Assembly (NCBI GenBank): GCA_036365455.1
Contig: JAWQUS010000016.1
Location: 18,189,001 to 18,253,000 of the forward strand
Direction of reading: 5' to 3'
Length of the DNA: 64,000 nt
Source of the DNA: Macrosoma leucophasiata
Lineage: Eukaryota > Arthropoda > Insecta > Lepidoptera > Hedylidae
The notes below the pieces were generated by a model. The model searched no databases and had not been told where the DNA came from. It saw nothing but the letters and a program-made list of their open reading frames with translations. Shown piece after piece: positions 10,463 through 21,323 of the stretch. A program made the translations under genes and the position numbers. Every line of letters starts with the position of its first letter. Positions within the stretch are counted from its first letter, which is position 1.

Positions 10463-11450
10463 ATTAGGCGTCCAGTGCTAAAGTGTTTCGGTTAGGTGAC
10501 AATGTACGGAATTTTTTACACTTCGTCGTTACAGGCGTCTAGTCTCAAGACGGCACTAGTCTAATTCCGGGCAATCGGCGAGCGCCTCTCAGCCTAAATA
10601 AGTGCCGCTCTGTATTGGCCCATCCAGACTATCGCGAGCCGCCTCCTAGAGGCTCTTTGCACGAGTCTTGGCGAGTGGAGGCTAGCCATCCACACACTCC
10701 ATTTATTCAGTTGCCTGCTGGTTGATTTACTTCCCCACCCACTCGCGTCCAAAAACCGACACAAAGCGGAGCGATAGTGAGGCGAGGCGAGCGAAGACGA
10801 AGGGACAAGCACACCGTCCACACTCTTGTACTCGCGTAACTCTTGTACTCATGTACTCTACACCCTCCTGTAACCTTGTGGAGAGTCTGGATGGAGCATA
10901 TGAACCTTTACGCAGTTTGTTCGGTTTAGCTCGAGTCGCTAATGACTGCCTGTGATTTGAGAGCGAGATTCATAGACCGCACTTACGCACGCAGACTTTA
11001 CGTCAACACTACAACGATCTATAATTTATCTTCAGAAAGATTTACAGCGTCGATTGTGGCAAATAATCGAATCAGAAAATATTAAAATCAAATTAAATAG
11101 CTGTTTGTTTTATAATAAGTATTGTTTACGATAAGTGTAAAAACATTTTTTTTTTAATTAAAGTTAATAAGTTAATCTTGGTTGCGAAAATTTTTATCAT
11201 CTTATGGTTGTAAAACTCTCCGCTCATTAATTAATGTGGAAGTGTTGATTATCCCTAAATCTGAGTTAACATTGGATTAGGACTTGATCCGTGTTTACAT
11301 TACTGGATTAAGCTGCAATCACATCGACGCGAACAGAGGTATTAGCAGAGGAATATATAAATCCGCCTTACTTAGGAGCTTTTTGTTTTCTTGTTTGTCG
11401 ACAAAAAAATGTTGTTGAAATGATTTCTAAATATATCCAACACTGACCAG
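10463..11450. other. Unassigned DNA with a GC-rich block
   Basis: 10545-10960 is GC-rich and contains CCATCCAGACTATCGCGAGC and, 230 bp on, GAGAGTCTGGATGG in inverse orientation, plus repeated TTGTACTC words. It looks like a transposon or a decayed regulatory region; no splice-framed coding sequence is seen. The rest is AT-rich. Confidence 0.35.
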
Positions 11451-11660
11451 TGTCATCTGTCGCCAAATGGTAGAGTTCAGTACTTACTATAGTGTCATGT
11501 ATGGCCCTGTAATAACTATCACACCATAATAACTTACGTCTCATGGGTGGCAACACATTTACATTTTGTCCTCTGTTTTTTGTGTACTTAGATGTCTATA
11601 AGCTGCAGTCATCACTTAACATCCATGTGAACTGCATGCTTGTTTGCGATCTTCGTAACA
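11451..11660 (+). mobile_element. SINE B subfamily II, 5'-truncated
   Basis: CTGTCGCCAAATGGTAGAGT, CCCTGTAATAACTATCACA, GGGTGGCAACACATTTACAT and the shared 3' end GAACTGCATGCTTGTTTGC with an A-rich tail. Confidence 0.75.
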
Positions 11661-11741
11661 TTAGAAAAAAATCTTTAAAACGATAAGTATAGAATAGATA
11701 ATTATAGTAAATGATGAGTATGCGTAAGTACAAGTTTTTCA

Positions 11742-12285
11742 CTGGAGGTAGTTTCAGTGTAGGAGCTCGAGGGCGTAGGCACCACCGCGTTACCTAATCT
11801 ATCTGCAGCCAAATGGTAGAGTTCAGCACTATCGTGTTCCGGTCAGATTGTATGGTCCCGCAATAACTATCACAGCAGAGACATAATAACTAAAGTTTCA
11901 GGGGTGGCAACGCAACTGTATTTTGACTTCTGGTCTTTGTGTGGGTGTCTATGCTTGCATGGTTATTATTTTTTTTTTTTTTTATGTAATGTAAGTGGCA
12001 AACAAGCATGCAGTTCTCATTGATGTTAAGTGATGACTGCAGCCTATAGACACCCACATGAAGACCAAGGCCAAAATGCAGATGCGTTACCACTCCTGAG
12101 GCCTAAGGTGTTATGCCTCTGTGCCGGAAATTACAGGGCCGTACATTACCACCTGACCGGAACACGATACTGCTGAACACTACCATTTAGCGGCAAGTAA
12201 ATTAGGTAATGCGGTGGTGCCTACGCCCACGAGCTCCGTCACTGGAGATCTACCACCAGTAAAAACCACCTACATAAAAAAATGT
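11742..12285 (+). mobile_element. SINE B subfamily II split by a subfamily I copy
   Basis: The 5' part (ACTGGAGGTAGTTTCAGTGT to about 11960) is subfamily II on the plus strand. Its A-rich end (ACCACCTACATAAAAAAA) reappears at 12266-12283 after a complete minus-strand subfamily I copy. The host copy is therefore older than the inserted one. Confidence 0.65.
11967..12260 (-). mobile_element. SINE B subfamily I, full length
   Basis: On the minus strand it runs from ACTGGTGGTAGATCTCCAGT through TTGCCGCTAAATGGTAGTG and AATTTCCGGCACAGAGGCAT to TTACATTACATAAAAAAA. It is inserted in a subfamily II copy. Confidence 0.85.
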
Positions 12286-12815
12286 ATGGATCATGGAGAA
12301 TCGACTTCGATCATCTACTATCAATTTCATTAACTATACATAGCACTAGTACGTTAGGTGCGTATGATACGGGCTGAAACAATCTAAAGTAGTCTAGTTG
12401 AGGTTAGTTGAATGTCGTGGAGCTATCTCCACTATATCAACACCAATTAACGGCACGGGCGAGGCCGGGCGCGGTTTATTGCTCTTCACTTCGTATTCCG
12501 ATATCGATACTGATACATCGACAACGATAAACTTGTCTTTGTTTTGAAATGCACAATATTTGTATTAGATAATACAATCAAATAATATCGAGTTAAGTAT
12601 TATTTATAGCGTAAACGTAATAGTTTCACGCCTGTATTTCAATGAAGGGATAGGTAGATGCATGTACCCTTCGTACACGAATCGCCAGTATTTTTTAAAG
12701 CTCATGGCATATTGCCTGTGTGATCTGAAATAATGAATGAACGTCCAGGGACAGACGCATTCTAAAAAGGATTCGGAATACTCGCTGTATAGATCTTGTG
12801 GGGAACAAGCATTAC

Positions 12816-12856
<41 letters not shown>

Positions 12857-12995
12857 ATAAGAAGGAAAGCCACTAAATAAATTTGTATTTGGAGTGACCG
12901 AAGGCGACAGAGCATAGCGTCTTGGACAGGCCTGCGCGTTCGAAGACAAAGATTTGGGAGAGGGAGATTCATCAGTGTGCTTTTAACACACAAAT
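12286..12995. other. Unassigned DNA
   Basis: No gene is recognised. The open frame at 12604-12993 on the minus strand crosses the AT microsatellite and is not credible. A stretch at 12613-12662 resembles the 3' end of SINE G. Confidence 0.35.
12818..12851. repeat. (AT)n microsatellite, about 17 units
   Basis: An uninterrupted alternating AT run seen directly. Confidence 0.95.
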
Positions 12996-13128
12996 GGCCG
13001 AATACTCAAATGTCACTCAATTTTAAGCAACGCTAAAATGTGCGCTATCTCTATCGTTTGAACGTGTTTTATAAAGACAGAAGACTTTTAAGTCCCACTT
13101 AGATTTAAGTGACGTTTGAGTATTTGGC
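12996..13128. mobile_element. Short MITE, family U, second copy
   Basis: A 133 bp partner of 9030-9163 with ends GGCCGAATACTCAAATGTCA and TGACGTTTGAGTATTTGGCC. Confidence 0.8.
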
Positions 13129-13296
13129 CGAAAGAGAGGAGGGGTTTATAAGCAAAGTGACCATTTTTGTTGTTATTCAAAACGGGACATCTAAATTTAA
13201 TTAAACACGGGGGAGGGCAATTGGGGATGGGTTTATAACGGCCATGGGTTCTGTCTGTGTTTGTCCCAGTGGGAATGGAAGGATAAATTAGAATTG

Positions 13297-13516
13297 CGGC
13301 GGTCCGGAGAGGAGTAGCCATATGCAGGGTTTCCCCTCTGTCAAAGTACAAGCACAAGTGTACCTACGCCTGTCGCCTAGCTGTTTAAATGTGTGCGTAA
13401 AATTGTTTATGTATTTTGTTCATGTTAAGGTGTGAGTTACGTAGTAATAGATGATTTTTGTAGTGTAAAATTACAGACTGTTTTGCATCGGCTATGACTA
13501 CTCCCCCGGTCCTATG
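13297..13516. mobile_element. Degraded hAT-like MITE C
   Basis: It shares GGAGTAGCCATATGCAGG, CTCTGTCAAAGTACAAGC, GTTTAAATGTGTGCGT and CAGACTGTTTTGCATCGG with the intact copies at 44427 and 56461. The terminal CATAGAGCAAC ends are eroded. Confidence 0.65.
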
Positions 13517-14044
13517 TCTACTTGTATAGCAAGAGATGTTAGTTAGTCTTTAAATCAGAGAGATAATTTTAATTCAATGCGAGTTTTTAAACTTCGAACA
13601 CAAGTACCTAATGACGTTGTATAGGTAACTCGTCTAACTGTAGAGTAACTGTAGAGTCGACAAAAAGTAACCAATACCCATTCGACAAAAGCATTGTTTG
13701 TAATAAAACAATGCTTTCGTTGAATGAGCAGAATGTAATAAAAAAACTTTATTTCCGCTAAACATACAAAAATTATGTGTTCCGATTATTTAGTGGGTAC
13801 TAAAACATTTGTAACATTTGTACTCGTAATAATTTGCAATTTCTGTCTTTAAATCTCGTCCTTTTACTAAGATCTAAAATAAGACAAATTTTAAATCTAA
13901 CCACCGTTAACCTTTACTAATATAAATAAATAAAGCTACGAAAAGTAGGTTTGTTACGTTTAGGCAGTTTGTTACGCTTCAACCGCTGAGCCTAAAGTGA
14001 TGTAATTTAACTCTGGAGATAGTTTTAAGGATGAGGACATTACG
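13517..14044. other. Unassigned DNA with an imperfect hairpin
   Basis: A hairpin of about 20 bp arms (18 of 20 paired) at 13680-13725 centred on GTAATA. No gene. Confidence 0.4.
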
Positions 14045-14330
14045 CTACTCACTTGTGGCAGGTACAGCACTAGTCACGGAATTCGCTGGTGTAGGCACCA
14101 CCGCATTACTTAACCTAAGTACGTGTCGCTAAATGGTGGTGTTCAGTATCCTGTTCCGGTCAGGTGGTGAAGTACCTACGGCGCAAAGGCATAAAACCTT
14201 GGCCACAGGAGTGGCAACGCATCTACATTGAAATCTCTGGTTTCTAGTAGATTTTTATAGGCTAGGCTACAGTATTAGTTTTACCATCAATGTAAACTGT
14301 ATACTTGTGACTTCATGAGATAAAAAATAA
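14045..14330 (+). mobile_element. Old SINE B copy
   Basis: The blocks GTGTAGGCACCACCGCATTA, GTCGCTAAATGGTGGTGTTC, GTTCCGGTCAGGTGGT and GGAGTGGCAACGCATCTACA are in SINE B order, ending in TACTTGTGACTTCATGAGAT and an A-rich tail. It belongs to the oldest set, which reads 'gaaatctctggttt' where younger copies read 'gaccttggtcttt'. Confidence 0.7.
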
Positions 14331-14697
14331 TATCTCTTCATATTACTGTGCGGTTTAGTCACTGCACAACATGGCGACAATGGAAGGATGCATTTAACTT
14401 GGCCGAGATGACTAAGCGTTATCGATTCCACAATATCGCTATCGCTACAGTTTATCGAATATCGTACGATAACCGATATACCGACTGTTTGCACTCGGCC
14501 TTTGTAAATAGGTACGAATATTATATTTGCACTGGTAACATGCGAAATTTAACGTTAGGTAGTGTTATATTGATTTACTTACTAAGTTTGAGGAATGTAT
14601 GTATTGAAATGGCGTCAAATTTTCAGTGATGGAGCTCTCTCGAGCGTATTTAAGTACAGGAAGCACCCGTGGATTGTCTTTTTTACATTTTTTTTCT

Positions 14698-15260
14698 CAT
14701 AGAGCAACACGGGCCACCGGCCGCGGTGGACTGGAGGGGAGTAGCCATATGCAGGCTTTCCACACTGTCAAAGTACAAGCCCAAGTGGGCCTATGCATGC
14801 CGCCTAGATGTTTAAATGTGTGCGCAGGGGCGGATTTCCCTTTAGGCCAAGTAGACCCGGCAAAATTTAGGGAGCGGCAAAATTTGGTCGTTTTTTTTAA
14901 ATTGCCTATGCGCATGATTGTAAAATCTTAAAAAAGTGTTTAGGGACACTTTATCTATTTGATTAGGGCATCTCATAGGGAAAAAATTTACATGTATGGC
15001 AATTCAGATTATTAGAAGAATTAATTAAATCAGTTACTGACTATCGTTTTTTTTTGTTTCATTTAATTTCTATAATTTATCTAATTTTTTATGCTTTACA
15101 GCACGGGTGGGGGGGGGCGCAATCTTTCATAGGCCTAGGGCAGGCAACGTATCAAATCCGCCCCTGTGTGTCCGTGAAATTGTTTATGTGTTTTGTTAAA
15201 GTCGGTGTGAGTTTCGTAAAATTCACTGTAGATATTAAAATATAAGCTTTACAGACAAAT
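14698..15260. mobile_element. hAT-like MITE C split by another hAT-like element
   Basis: It starts with CATAGAGCAACACGGGCCAC and follows the family to TTTAAATGTGTGCG at 14824, then resumes at 15167 with TGTGTCCGTGAAATTG and TGAGTTTCGTA. The right end is lost. The intervening 342 bp is a separate insertion. Confidence 0.8.
14825..15166. mobile_element. Non-autonomous hAT-like element
   Basis: The ends are exact 13 bp inverted copies, CAGGGGCGGATTT and AAATCCGCCCCTG, with further related sequence inside (TTTAGGCC and AGGCCTAGGG). It is flanked by 8 bp direct repeats TGTGTGCG (14817-14824) and TGTGTCCG (15167-15174), 7 of 8 matching. An 8 bp target and CAGGGG ends are standard hAT features. It sits inside a MITE C copy whose intact relatives show the unbroken target. 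No transposase is encoded. Confidence 0.85.
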
Positions 15261-15561
15261 GTTTAGAATAGATAGAAACTTTATTTAAGTATGTATGTAA
15301 ACGAAGACGATGCCAATGCTCTTAACGTTATTTAAAAATGAAAAAATACCAAACATTCTTTAGATTAGTTACGAGTACATTATCTAAAGCGTTTTGTAAT
15401 TAGATTTGGCTACCTTGTATACCTACATTATCACTGTTACATACTACATATTGTTTAGTGTAGCGTTCCTTTTTCATATTTTAATATCGTTAATTCTTAA
15501 TGACCTTTTTTGAGAAGAATAAAAAAGTGACGTTTTCGTAGGTTTTCGCGAGCTTCGTACA
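15261..15561. other. Unassigned AT-rich DNA
   Basis: Nothing recognised. Confidence 0.4.
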
Positions 15562-15731
15562 TTGTAGAAATTAAACTTGCGGATTTTCTCGCGTATACAA
15601 CACTCCCAAACTTCGAATCGTCGAATTAGTCTGCCCGTGACCACGGTAGCTGGAAAGCGACCGAAACGTCGGGTGTAAGAAGTTTGGGAGTGTTGTATAC
15701 GCGAGAAAATCCGCAAGTTTAATTTCTACAA
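15562..15731. mobile_element. Foldback with Penelope-like core
   Basis: Two arms of 53 bp (15562-15614 and 15679-15731) are perfect inverted copies, separated by 64 bp. The spacer carries CCCGTGACCACGGTAGCTGG and ACCGAAACGTCGGG, the block also found behind a Penelope-like ORF end at 58.9 kb. The arms contain ACGCGAGAAAATCCGC, as in the 4.5 kb fragment. It is most simply an inverted terminal repeat of a Penelope-like element. Confidence 0.6.
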
Positions 15732-15830
15732 TAAAAAAGTGTTTAAACAAGCCATTGTAAGTGTGAAACAAAGCATTGAAAGTTCGGGTCTCATGGAGCA
15801 CTGTGTGAATGTCGCCCTTAAAGGGCTATA

Positions 15831-16046
15831 ATTACACGACACGGTATTCAGGGTCCGGCAGAAAGGGTGGGCGTGGCCTCGCGCCGGATTGCCGCTTATT
15901 ACACTATCCGGTCGACAGCGCCCTAACTCAATCACAGTACAAATACACGGGCCGCTCCGGTCGCCCTAATTAGGGCCCTAACTCCCTAAATGTTATTACA
16001 CTACCCTGACCCTTGTTATCGTACCCGGAATACCGTGCCGTGTAAT
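15831..16046. mobile_element. 216 bp MITE, family V
   Basis: The ends ATTACACGACACGGTATTC and GAATACCGTGCCGTGTAAT are 19 bp inverted repeats with one mismatch, followed inside by AGGGTC and GACCC. The interior is GC-rich. Only one copy is in the window. A 'ta' or 'taa' target cannot be confirmed. Confidence 0.7.
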
Positions 16047-16388
16047 AAGTAATTTAATCGCTAGTGTTGTAATACCAGTAATTGTAAGTAAAAGTAGTGC
16101 TAGTAATAACAGTAATTTCAAGTAGTATAATAAATCTATGGTAATTTCATATACCTACCTATTTGATAAAGTTTAAAGAAAACAAGTATAGAAAGTGTGT
16201 AAAATAGGTATGCGATGGGATGACGGTCGGATCGGTATCATCGTCCCTTCTATAACATATCATGTACGGCCGTATATGGTGCTGACAGTAACACAGTGAA
16301 TGCATAACAATTATGTAGACAGTTGGTACACAATGACTGTGTAATACCATTTCCTTGGACCTCGATGGACTAACAATTATGTAATGTT
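16047..16388. other. Unassigned non-coding DNA
   Basis: Contains a run of related 'agtaatt' words (16060-16135). No gene recognised. Confidence 0.35.
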
Positions 16389-16594
16389 GACGACCCGGTT
16401 AGTCCAGCGGTGTGAAACCATCGTTTGATTCGAAGGGTCGCGGGTTCGATCCCCGCACCGGGACCAATATTTGTATGGCCTATAGATATTTGTTTCGGGT
16501 CTGGGTGTTTGTGTATGTGTTGTATGTGTACAACGGCACCCACGACACAGGTTTATACCTACTGTGGGGCTGTGAGTGTAAGCGTATTTTATTT
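16389..16594 (+). mobile_element. SINE A, best-preserved copy
   Basis: Full head GACGACCCGGTTAGTCCAGC with B box GGGTTCGATCCCC and body as at 6565. Left flank TTATGTAATG and right flank TTATGTGATT suggest a target duplication of about 10 bp with two changes. Confidence 0.85.
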
Positions 16595-17659
16595 ATGTGA
16601 TTGTAAAATAAATCACTCAACTTGTTCCTGATATTAATTTTAGTGAAATTATATTTTAGTCTAAAATAAATAGCTGACAGAGAGGATGCGGACGATGACA
16701 ACATTTTTGTGTTTTCAATTCAAATAATGTACAAAATAATTAACAATGGGTATACTAAAAACCACACGTTAATTACTTATCTTTTTATAAATGACGTCAC
16801 ACTTTCTAATGCACATAAGCACTTAAACGTAAGGTGAAATAAAAAAAAAATTAATTATATTTCCGTAAATATAGCTGTACAATTTTTATAAAATGTTGAC
16901 GAAATTTATACAGTGTAATAATTTGGTAGGTACATTATTTTACAACATAATAAACTAAATATTTGCTTTCACTGTCCTTTTGAAATTGTTGTAGGTATCT
17001 GTCATAAAAATTATTTAACTAGGTACCTAATTTATGTTACAGGTATCAGATTTACATTTTATTCTCAGATGTTATACCTACCTACTACAGATGAGTGGTT
17101 TCAGACGTAGGCCTGAAGCCTGAACAACAGGAAGACACAGCCCTGTTTGGTTTAAAAAAATATATATGTTAAACTAGAACGGTGCCAAATGAAATCTTAA
17201 AAGCTCTAATTTAGCCACTTGTAGTCCGATGTGAACAAATCATATGATTGACAAATTGAAACAGTTTGACCTTGATATCAATCTATAAAGAATTGTGGCA
17301 TCGCGGAGGCGCGTGCCTACGATTGGGTGCGGCAGTGTGATCATATCCTAATAGAAATAACTTCGAGTACATAAATTATTATATTTAATTATGCAGACAA
17401 TGAAAAATGGCCAAATAACACAATGACTCGCATAGAAAGTAATAGGTATTAGTTATATAATAGTCATCAAAACTTATATTTTCCCAACATTGTTTTTAAT
17501 TCCCCCTAGGTCAAGGTCATTCTCACTGAGATATGTTCATGTATTGTGTTGTGGTAAAAAAAACTAGGTACTACTATTGCAGAATGCAAAATTTTCAAGT
17601 GTAGACATAGACCTAATAATATCTTAACACTAAAAATATAAAAAAAAGTATGAATATGT
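16595..17659. other. Unassigned AT-rich DNA
   Basis: No gene or shared repeat is seen. It holds poly-A stretches and no splice-framed open frame. Confidence 0.4.
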
Positions 17660-17707
17660 ATGTATGTATCTTCACGCCAGGTCCCTGACGGGGTAGGCAG
17701 AGAGTGA
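17660..17707 (-). mobile_element. LINE R 3' UTR fragment
   Basis: TGTATCTTCACGCCAGGTCC and GACGGGGTAGGCAGAGAGTG match the reverse of the LINE R 3' end. Only about 48 bp remain, directly beside a SINE B. Confidence 0.55.
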
Positions 17708-17739
17708 AGTATGAATATATTTTTTTAAATGTCCATATA

Positions 17740-17953
17740 CTGGTGGTAGTTTCAGTGTAGGAATTCGAGGGTGATGGCACTGCATTACCTAATCTATCTG
17801 CAGCCAAATGGTAGTGCTCAACACAATCATGTTTAGGTTAGATGGTAATGTATGGCTCTGGGATGGTAACGCATCTGCATATTGACGACTGGTTTTTGTG
17901 TACAAGTTTATAGGCTGTGTGGCTGTTTGCCACCTTAGTCACATAAAAAAAAA
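17740..17953 (+). mobile_element. SINE B subfamily II, internally deleted
   Basis: ACTGGTGGTAGTTTCAGTGT, GGAATTCGAGGGTGATGGCA, CTATCTGCAGCCAAATGG and an A-rich end. The central CCTGTAATAACTATCAC block is deleted. Confidence 0.75.
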
Positions 17954-18258
17954 CTATTTATGCCAACTTTAGAACAGCAGATAGTTCAAATTATTAGGAT
18001 TTTTGTGTAAATTTACACACACAAGGACAATTTCAAAACATGTATGTTGTGGCCATGGCCCAATTTAGATGCCATAGCTAATATGGCTGTAAAAATTAAC
18101 TGACACATCTAATCTAGAAGCAAATAGTGTAGGGCTTGTGATAAGATAGCCGTACATACTTTGTAATTCAGGTTAACGATACTTTAGTATCTTCAGTAAT
18201 GGATTAGTCAATTATTTTTTCACTCATATATTTCTGTTCATATATAAAATAGTGACAG

Positions 18259-18440
18259 AATGGCTTCCACGAGATGGTCAAAGGAGCAAAGGAAGGCAGG
18301 TAAAAAGTAAAAAGAGGGGAAGAGGACATAGAGACATAGCAAGCCCTTTATGGCCACGTGTTCCGAAGGTCCGTGAAGAGTGGAGAGCCTTAGAGGCCTA
18401 TGTCCACGGACAAGCTAGATACTAAATAGCAACCAGCAAG
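18259..18440 (+). mobile_element. Decayed LINE RT C-terminus
   Basis: On the plus strand 18375-18424 reads REEWRALEAYVHG then QARY and stop, preceded by a basic stretch (ASTRWSKEQRKAG). The tail of many RTE-type reverse transcriptases reads 'DREEWRxLxEAYVQQW'. Frameshifts separate the pieces. Downstream AT-rich sequence may be its 3' UTR. Confidence 0.5.
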
Positions 18441-18593
18441 CAGAAGTACCCCAAAGATGCCCATAACAGTGTTGTGCGTCATTAAGGGAGAATATGCCAT
18501 AATCTTGTTGGGTTGACTACTTAGTATCATAAATGTTAAAATAAGTTTCTTCTTCCTTAAGTTCCTTTTTTAATAAATAATAATAATAATGGC

Positions 18594-18702
18594 AACCCAT
18601 TATACGTCCCACCGCTGGGCACGAGTCTCTCCCCTTTTTGGGGGGAGGCCTGGAGCTTACTCCACCACGCTGCTCCAATGCGGATTGGTGGAGGTCCTCC
18701 TT
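18594..18702 (-). mobile_element. SINE N 3' tail fragment
   Basis: GGCAACCCATTATACGTCCC, GCTGGGCACGAGTCTCTCCC and GGAGCTTACTCCACCACGC match the 3' tail of SINE N (24561-24909). The 5S-like head is missing, as in a 5'-truncated copy. Confidence 0.75.
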
Positions 18703-18770
18703 TTTTAATGATTACAGATAATTATGCATTTGTTGATCTATTTTTATACATATAAGTATACTAGCTGACC

Positions 18771-19018
18771 CGGCAAACTTCATATTACCTCACAATAAAA
18801 TAATATGTCAAAGGTTTGATAGATACGGACTAACTGTAGGGGAAAATAAAATTGTGGTTTTTATTATTGCCCTTCAATTTCTTCGTATTTTCTGACCTTT
18901 TAAACCATCCCTGTACTTCCAAAAATCATTAAAAACCAAAATTAAACAAATCCGTCCAGCCCTTCTCGAGTTTTAGCGAGACTATTGAACAGCGATTGAT
19001 TTTTATATATATAGAAGA
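18771..19018 (-). mobile_element. Family H element, complete ends
   Basis: On the minus strand it starts TCTTCTATATATATAAAAAT after an A and ends GCCGGGTCAGCTAG before a T. The 248 bp body matches 2466-2721. A|TC...CTAG|T fits Helitron end rules. No Rep/helicase is present. Confidence 0.65.
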
Positions 19019-19686
19019 TTATACAATTATTTAATTATGCCAATGGAATAAAAACAACAATTACTAACAAATAGAAAAGTTACTAACATTTTATGTCAAA
19101 TAACAAATAGATTAACATCCCATAAAGTAGATAAAATCAGAAAAGTGAATTGTTTTATATATATGATGTAATTAATACTCCAAATTTGACAGGAAATAAT
19201 ATAACAAATAATTAAATTCTTAGGGTATTCGTTTTCAAGCAAGTCACATATATGTATTGTTCAAAGGAAAACATTTCAGTGGAAATATAATATTTGAGAT
19301 GAGCATATTTTTTTTAATACAAACATATAGGTAGGTAGAACCTGATAGAGCATACATCACAACAATACTCATTTAAAACTGAACAGACATTAATTGCCAC
19401 ACTTTAGTATGACTGATGTGGTTTTGAGTGTGCATTGTTAATTTTATTTCAATGTTGTAGACATCATTAAGGACAAATATAACATTAATTATGGAATATT
19501 TTTTTGGAAAAAATGGTAAGGTTATTGATTAGCCATTTTACCCACAGTACAGTTAAGAAGTATATATGTTTAATTTTGATATCATGTAGTCTCCTGAAAG
19601 ATTTAATAATCAAGTACATTCCAATAAATACAGGCAATGTTTCCAAACTGCAGTACAATGACATTAGGAAGCAGACAGAGACTTAC
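19019..19686 (-). other. l(2)gl first coding intron, proximal part
   Basis: It follows the exon's GTAAGT donor at 19681-19686 on the minus strand and is AT-rich without recognised repeats. I scanned for the next l(2)gl exon (residues after FRK, expected HGFP-type motif) to the window edge and did not see it. Confidence 0.5.
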
Positions 19687-19779
19687 CTTGCGGAAAGCAA
19701 ACAGCTCATTCTGGAGCTTCTGTCGCTCTGCCGAAGGCTGCTGGCCCTTCCCTCGTATGAACTTTAGCATTCTGCCGGC
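19687..19779 (-). CDS. l(2)gl: lethal(2) giant larvae, first coding exon (partial gene)
   Basis: This exon encodes the first 28 residues of L(2)gl, the cortical WD40 tumour suppressor that works with Scribble and Dlg to exclude aPKC substrates from the basolateral membrane. The ATG is at 19770-19768 and the frame runs MLKFIRGKGQQPSAE, then a Q/K-rich helix, LFAFRK, ending exactly between codons at 19687 before GTAAGT. The residues match the fly protein's start (MLKFIRGKGQQPSA) from memory. A possible acceptor (TTACAG) lies 9 bases upstream of the ATG, with a weak pyrimidine tract, so the exon's 5' border is less sure than its 3' border. The WD40 exons lie outside the window to the left. Confidence 0.9.
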
Positions 19780-20400
19780 CTGTAACATAGTATTCACTTA
19801 GCACAGCACACACACGAACACAAGTGAACATACAAACATCACAAGCCTACCATAGCTATAGCATAATACACGAGCGAACACTTGTACACCGACCGGCACC
19901 GAATCGCCGACTGATTCTAAATACAATACCTACTGACAGTACTTCAATTCGAGTACGCTCACCAACAGCGATGCCCTACACCGCTCAGATAAAAACACGA
20001 GTTTTTCGTCAAATCTCGCGATAAACACTCAAGATAACATTAGATACGGCCAAAATCAAAACGTGGAAGTTCTAAGATCCAAGATTATGACCCCGACAAC
20101 GCCTGTGGAACACGTTACACAAAGCCTCGCAAGGCAATATTTGTACAGACACTTGCACTACAGACTTTGGCGACGCTCGTTTATTACACTCTACGTACCT
20201 AAAGACGACAGCTTGGAGAGTTTTAGTGATAAAATCCAAAATTAGAGGGATGACAGGCTGATCACAACGGCGTCAGAAATACATACAAACACAAAAATGC
20301 AAATATTCATGAACGCACGCACGCGAAACACACCCACACTACGCTACGCCGTGACGTGACTGCCAAATTGTGTTGCCAGCGCAAACTTTACTAACTACTA
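19780..20400 (-). promoter_or_regulatory. Probable l(2)gl 5' UTR and promoter region
   Basis: This stretch directly upstream of the first coding exon is free of the repeats that crowd the window and is richer in CG dinucleotides than its surroundings. On the minus strand it has an insect-type initiator word TCAGT at 19914-19910 and others, but no correctly spaced DPE that I could find. Transcription start and any 5' non-coding exon are not resolved. Confidence 0.35.
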
Positions 20401-21323
20401 GTTACCAAACAATCTAGCAAAGCTTATCTTTTATTATTAAGAACAATAAATTACGCTAAGTCAGAAAAAATGATAAATATATTTGTATTGATATTTCTTT
20501 TATATTTTCTTAATAGTTTAGGTTAAACAATTATGATGAATGAATGAATGAAATGAAAAATGTATTTTCTGTTCATTTGTACAACAATTTTCTACTAAGA
20601 ATTGAATTATATTTCTCCTGGCAATATTCTAATACACGTTCAGAAAGTGAGTAATATTTTCGTTCGATAGTCCATTATTTTTTTAAATTTTGATTATTTA
20701 CGTGTTAATTTTGATATTTATGTAAATTCGTCGTTTTTAATAAACACGAAACAATCATAAAACATATTATTTTAAAAATGAGTAATAAAAAAAATTATGT
20801 AAAGTAGCTCTTTTCTTTTTATGTAACGATAGATGTCGCTGTAAGGCAAAAATATTCTCACGTAGGTTTTTCGTACCTACTTTTACAGATTTCATTAGTA
20901 TTTTTCATATCCTCTTCATTCTATAGGTAGTATTTGTATACTCTGTCCACCAACGACACAACGCAGCTTTGGTTCTATCGTCGATGATTGTCTTTTCATT
21001 TGTATACTCTTTGCTGTCTTTCTGAAGAGCTTCTGCTGTGAGCTTGCTGTGAGCTTCTGTTGGTAAAAACTAACAACGTGGTTAACCGATAATTAGGTGT
21101 AAATTCGAGACGAATGCGATTTAAATTAATTTTCACTTTAACTTGAGCATTTGAAAAGTTGAAACTCGTTCGATTACAATTCACAATTCGCAGAAAACCT
21201 GCTAGCTGCTAGGGCACACCCCGAACACTCGGCTAAACCTAAATAGTGACCAATGGTGACCGTCAATCCTTTTTTTGCTTTACTGCTGTATTTTAAAAAT
21301 ATAATAAAGTCAATTCATAATTA
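20401..21323. other. Unassigned non-coding DNA
   Basis: Contains GATAGATGTCGCTGTAAGGC near 20829 and a short direct duplication GTGAGCTT..TGCTGTGAGCTTCTG near 21035-21060. No gene. Confidence 0.35.

Noticed and set aside
1..19686. Second coding exon of l(2)gl
   Set aside because: I looked on the minus strand for the expected HGFP-type continuation and found nothing convincing.
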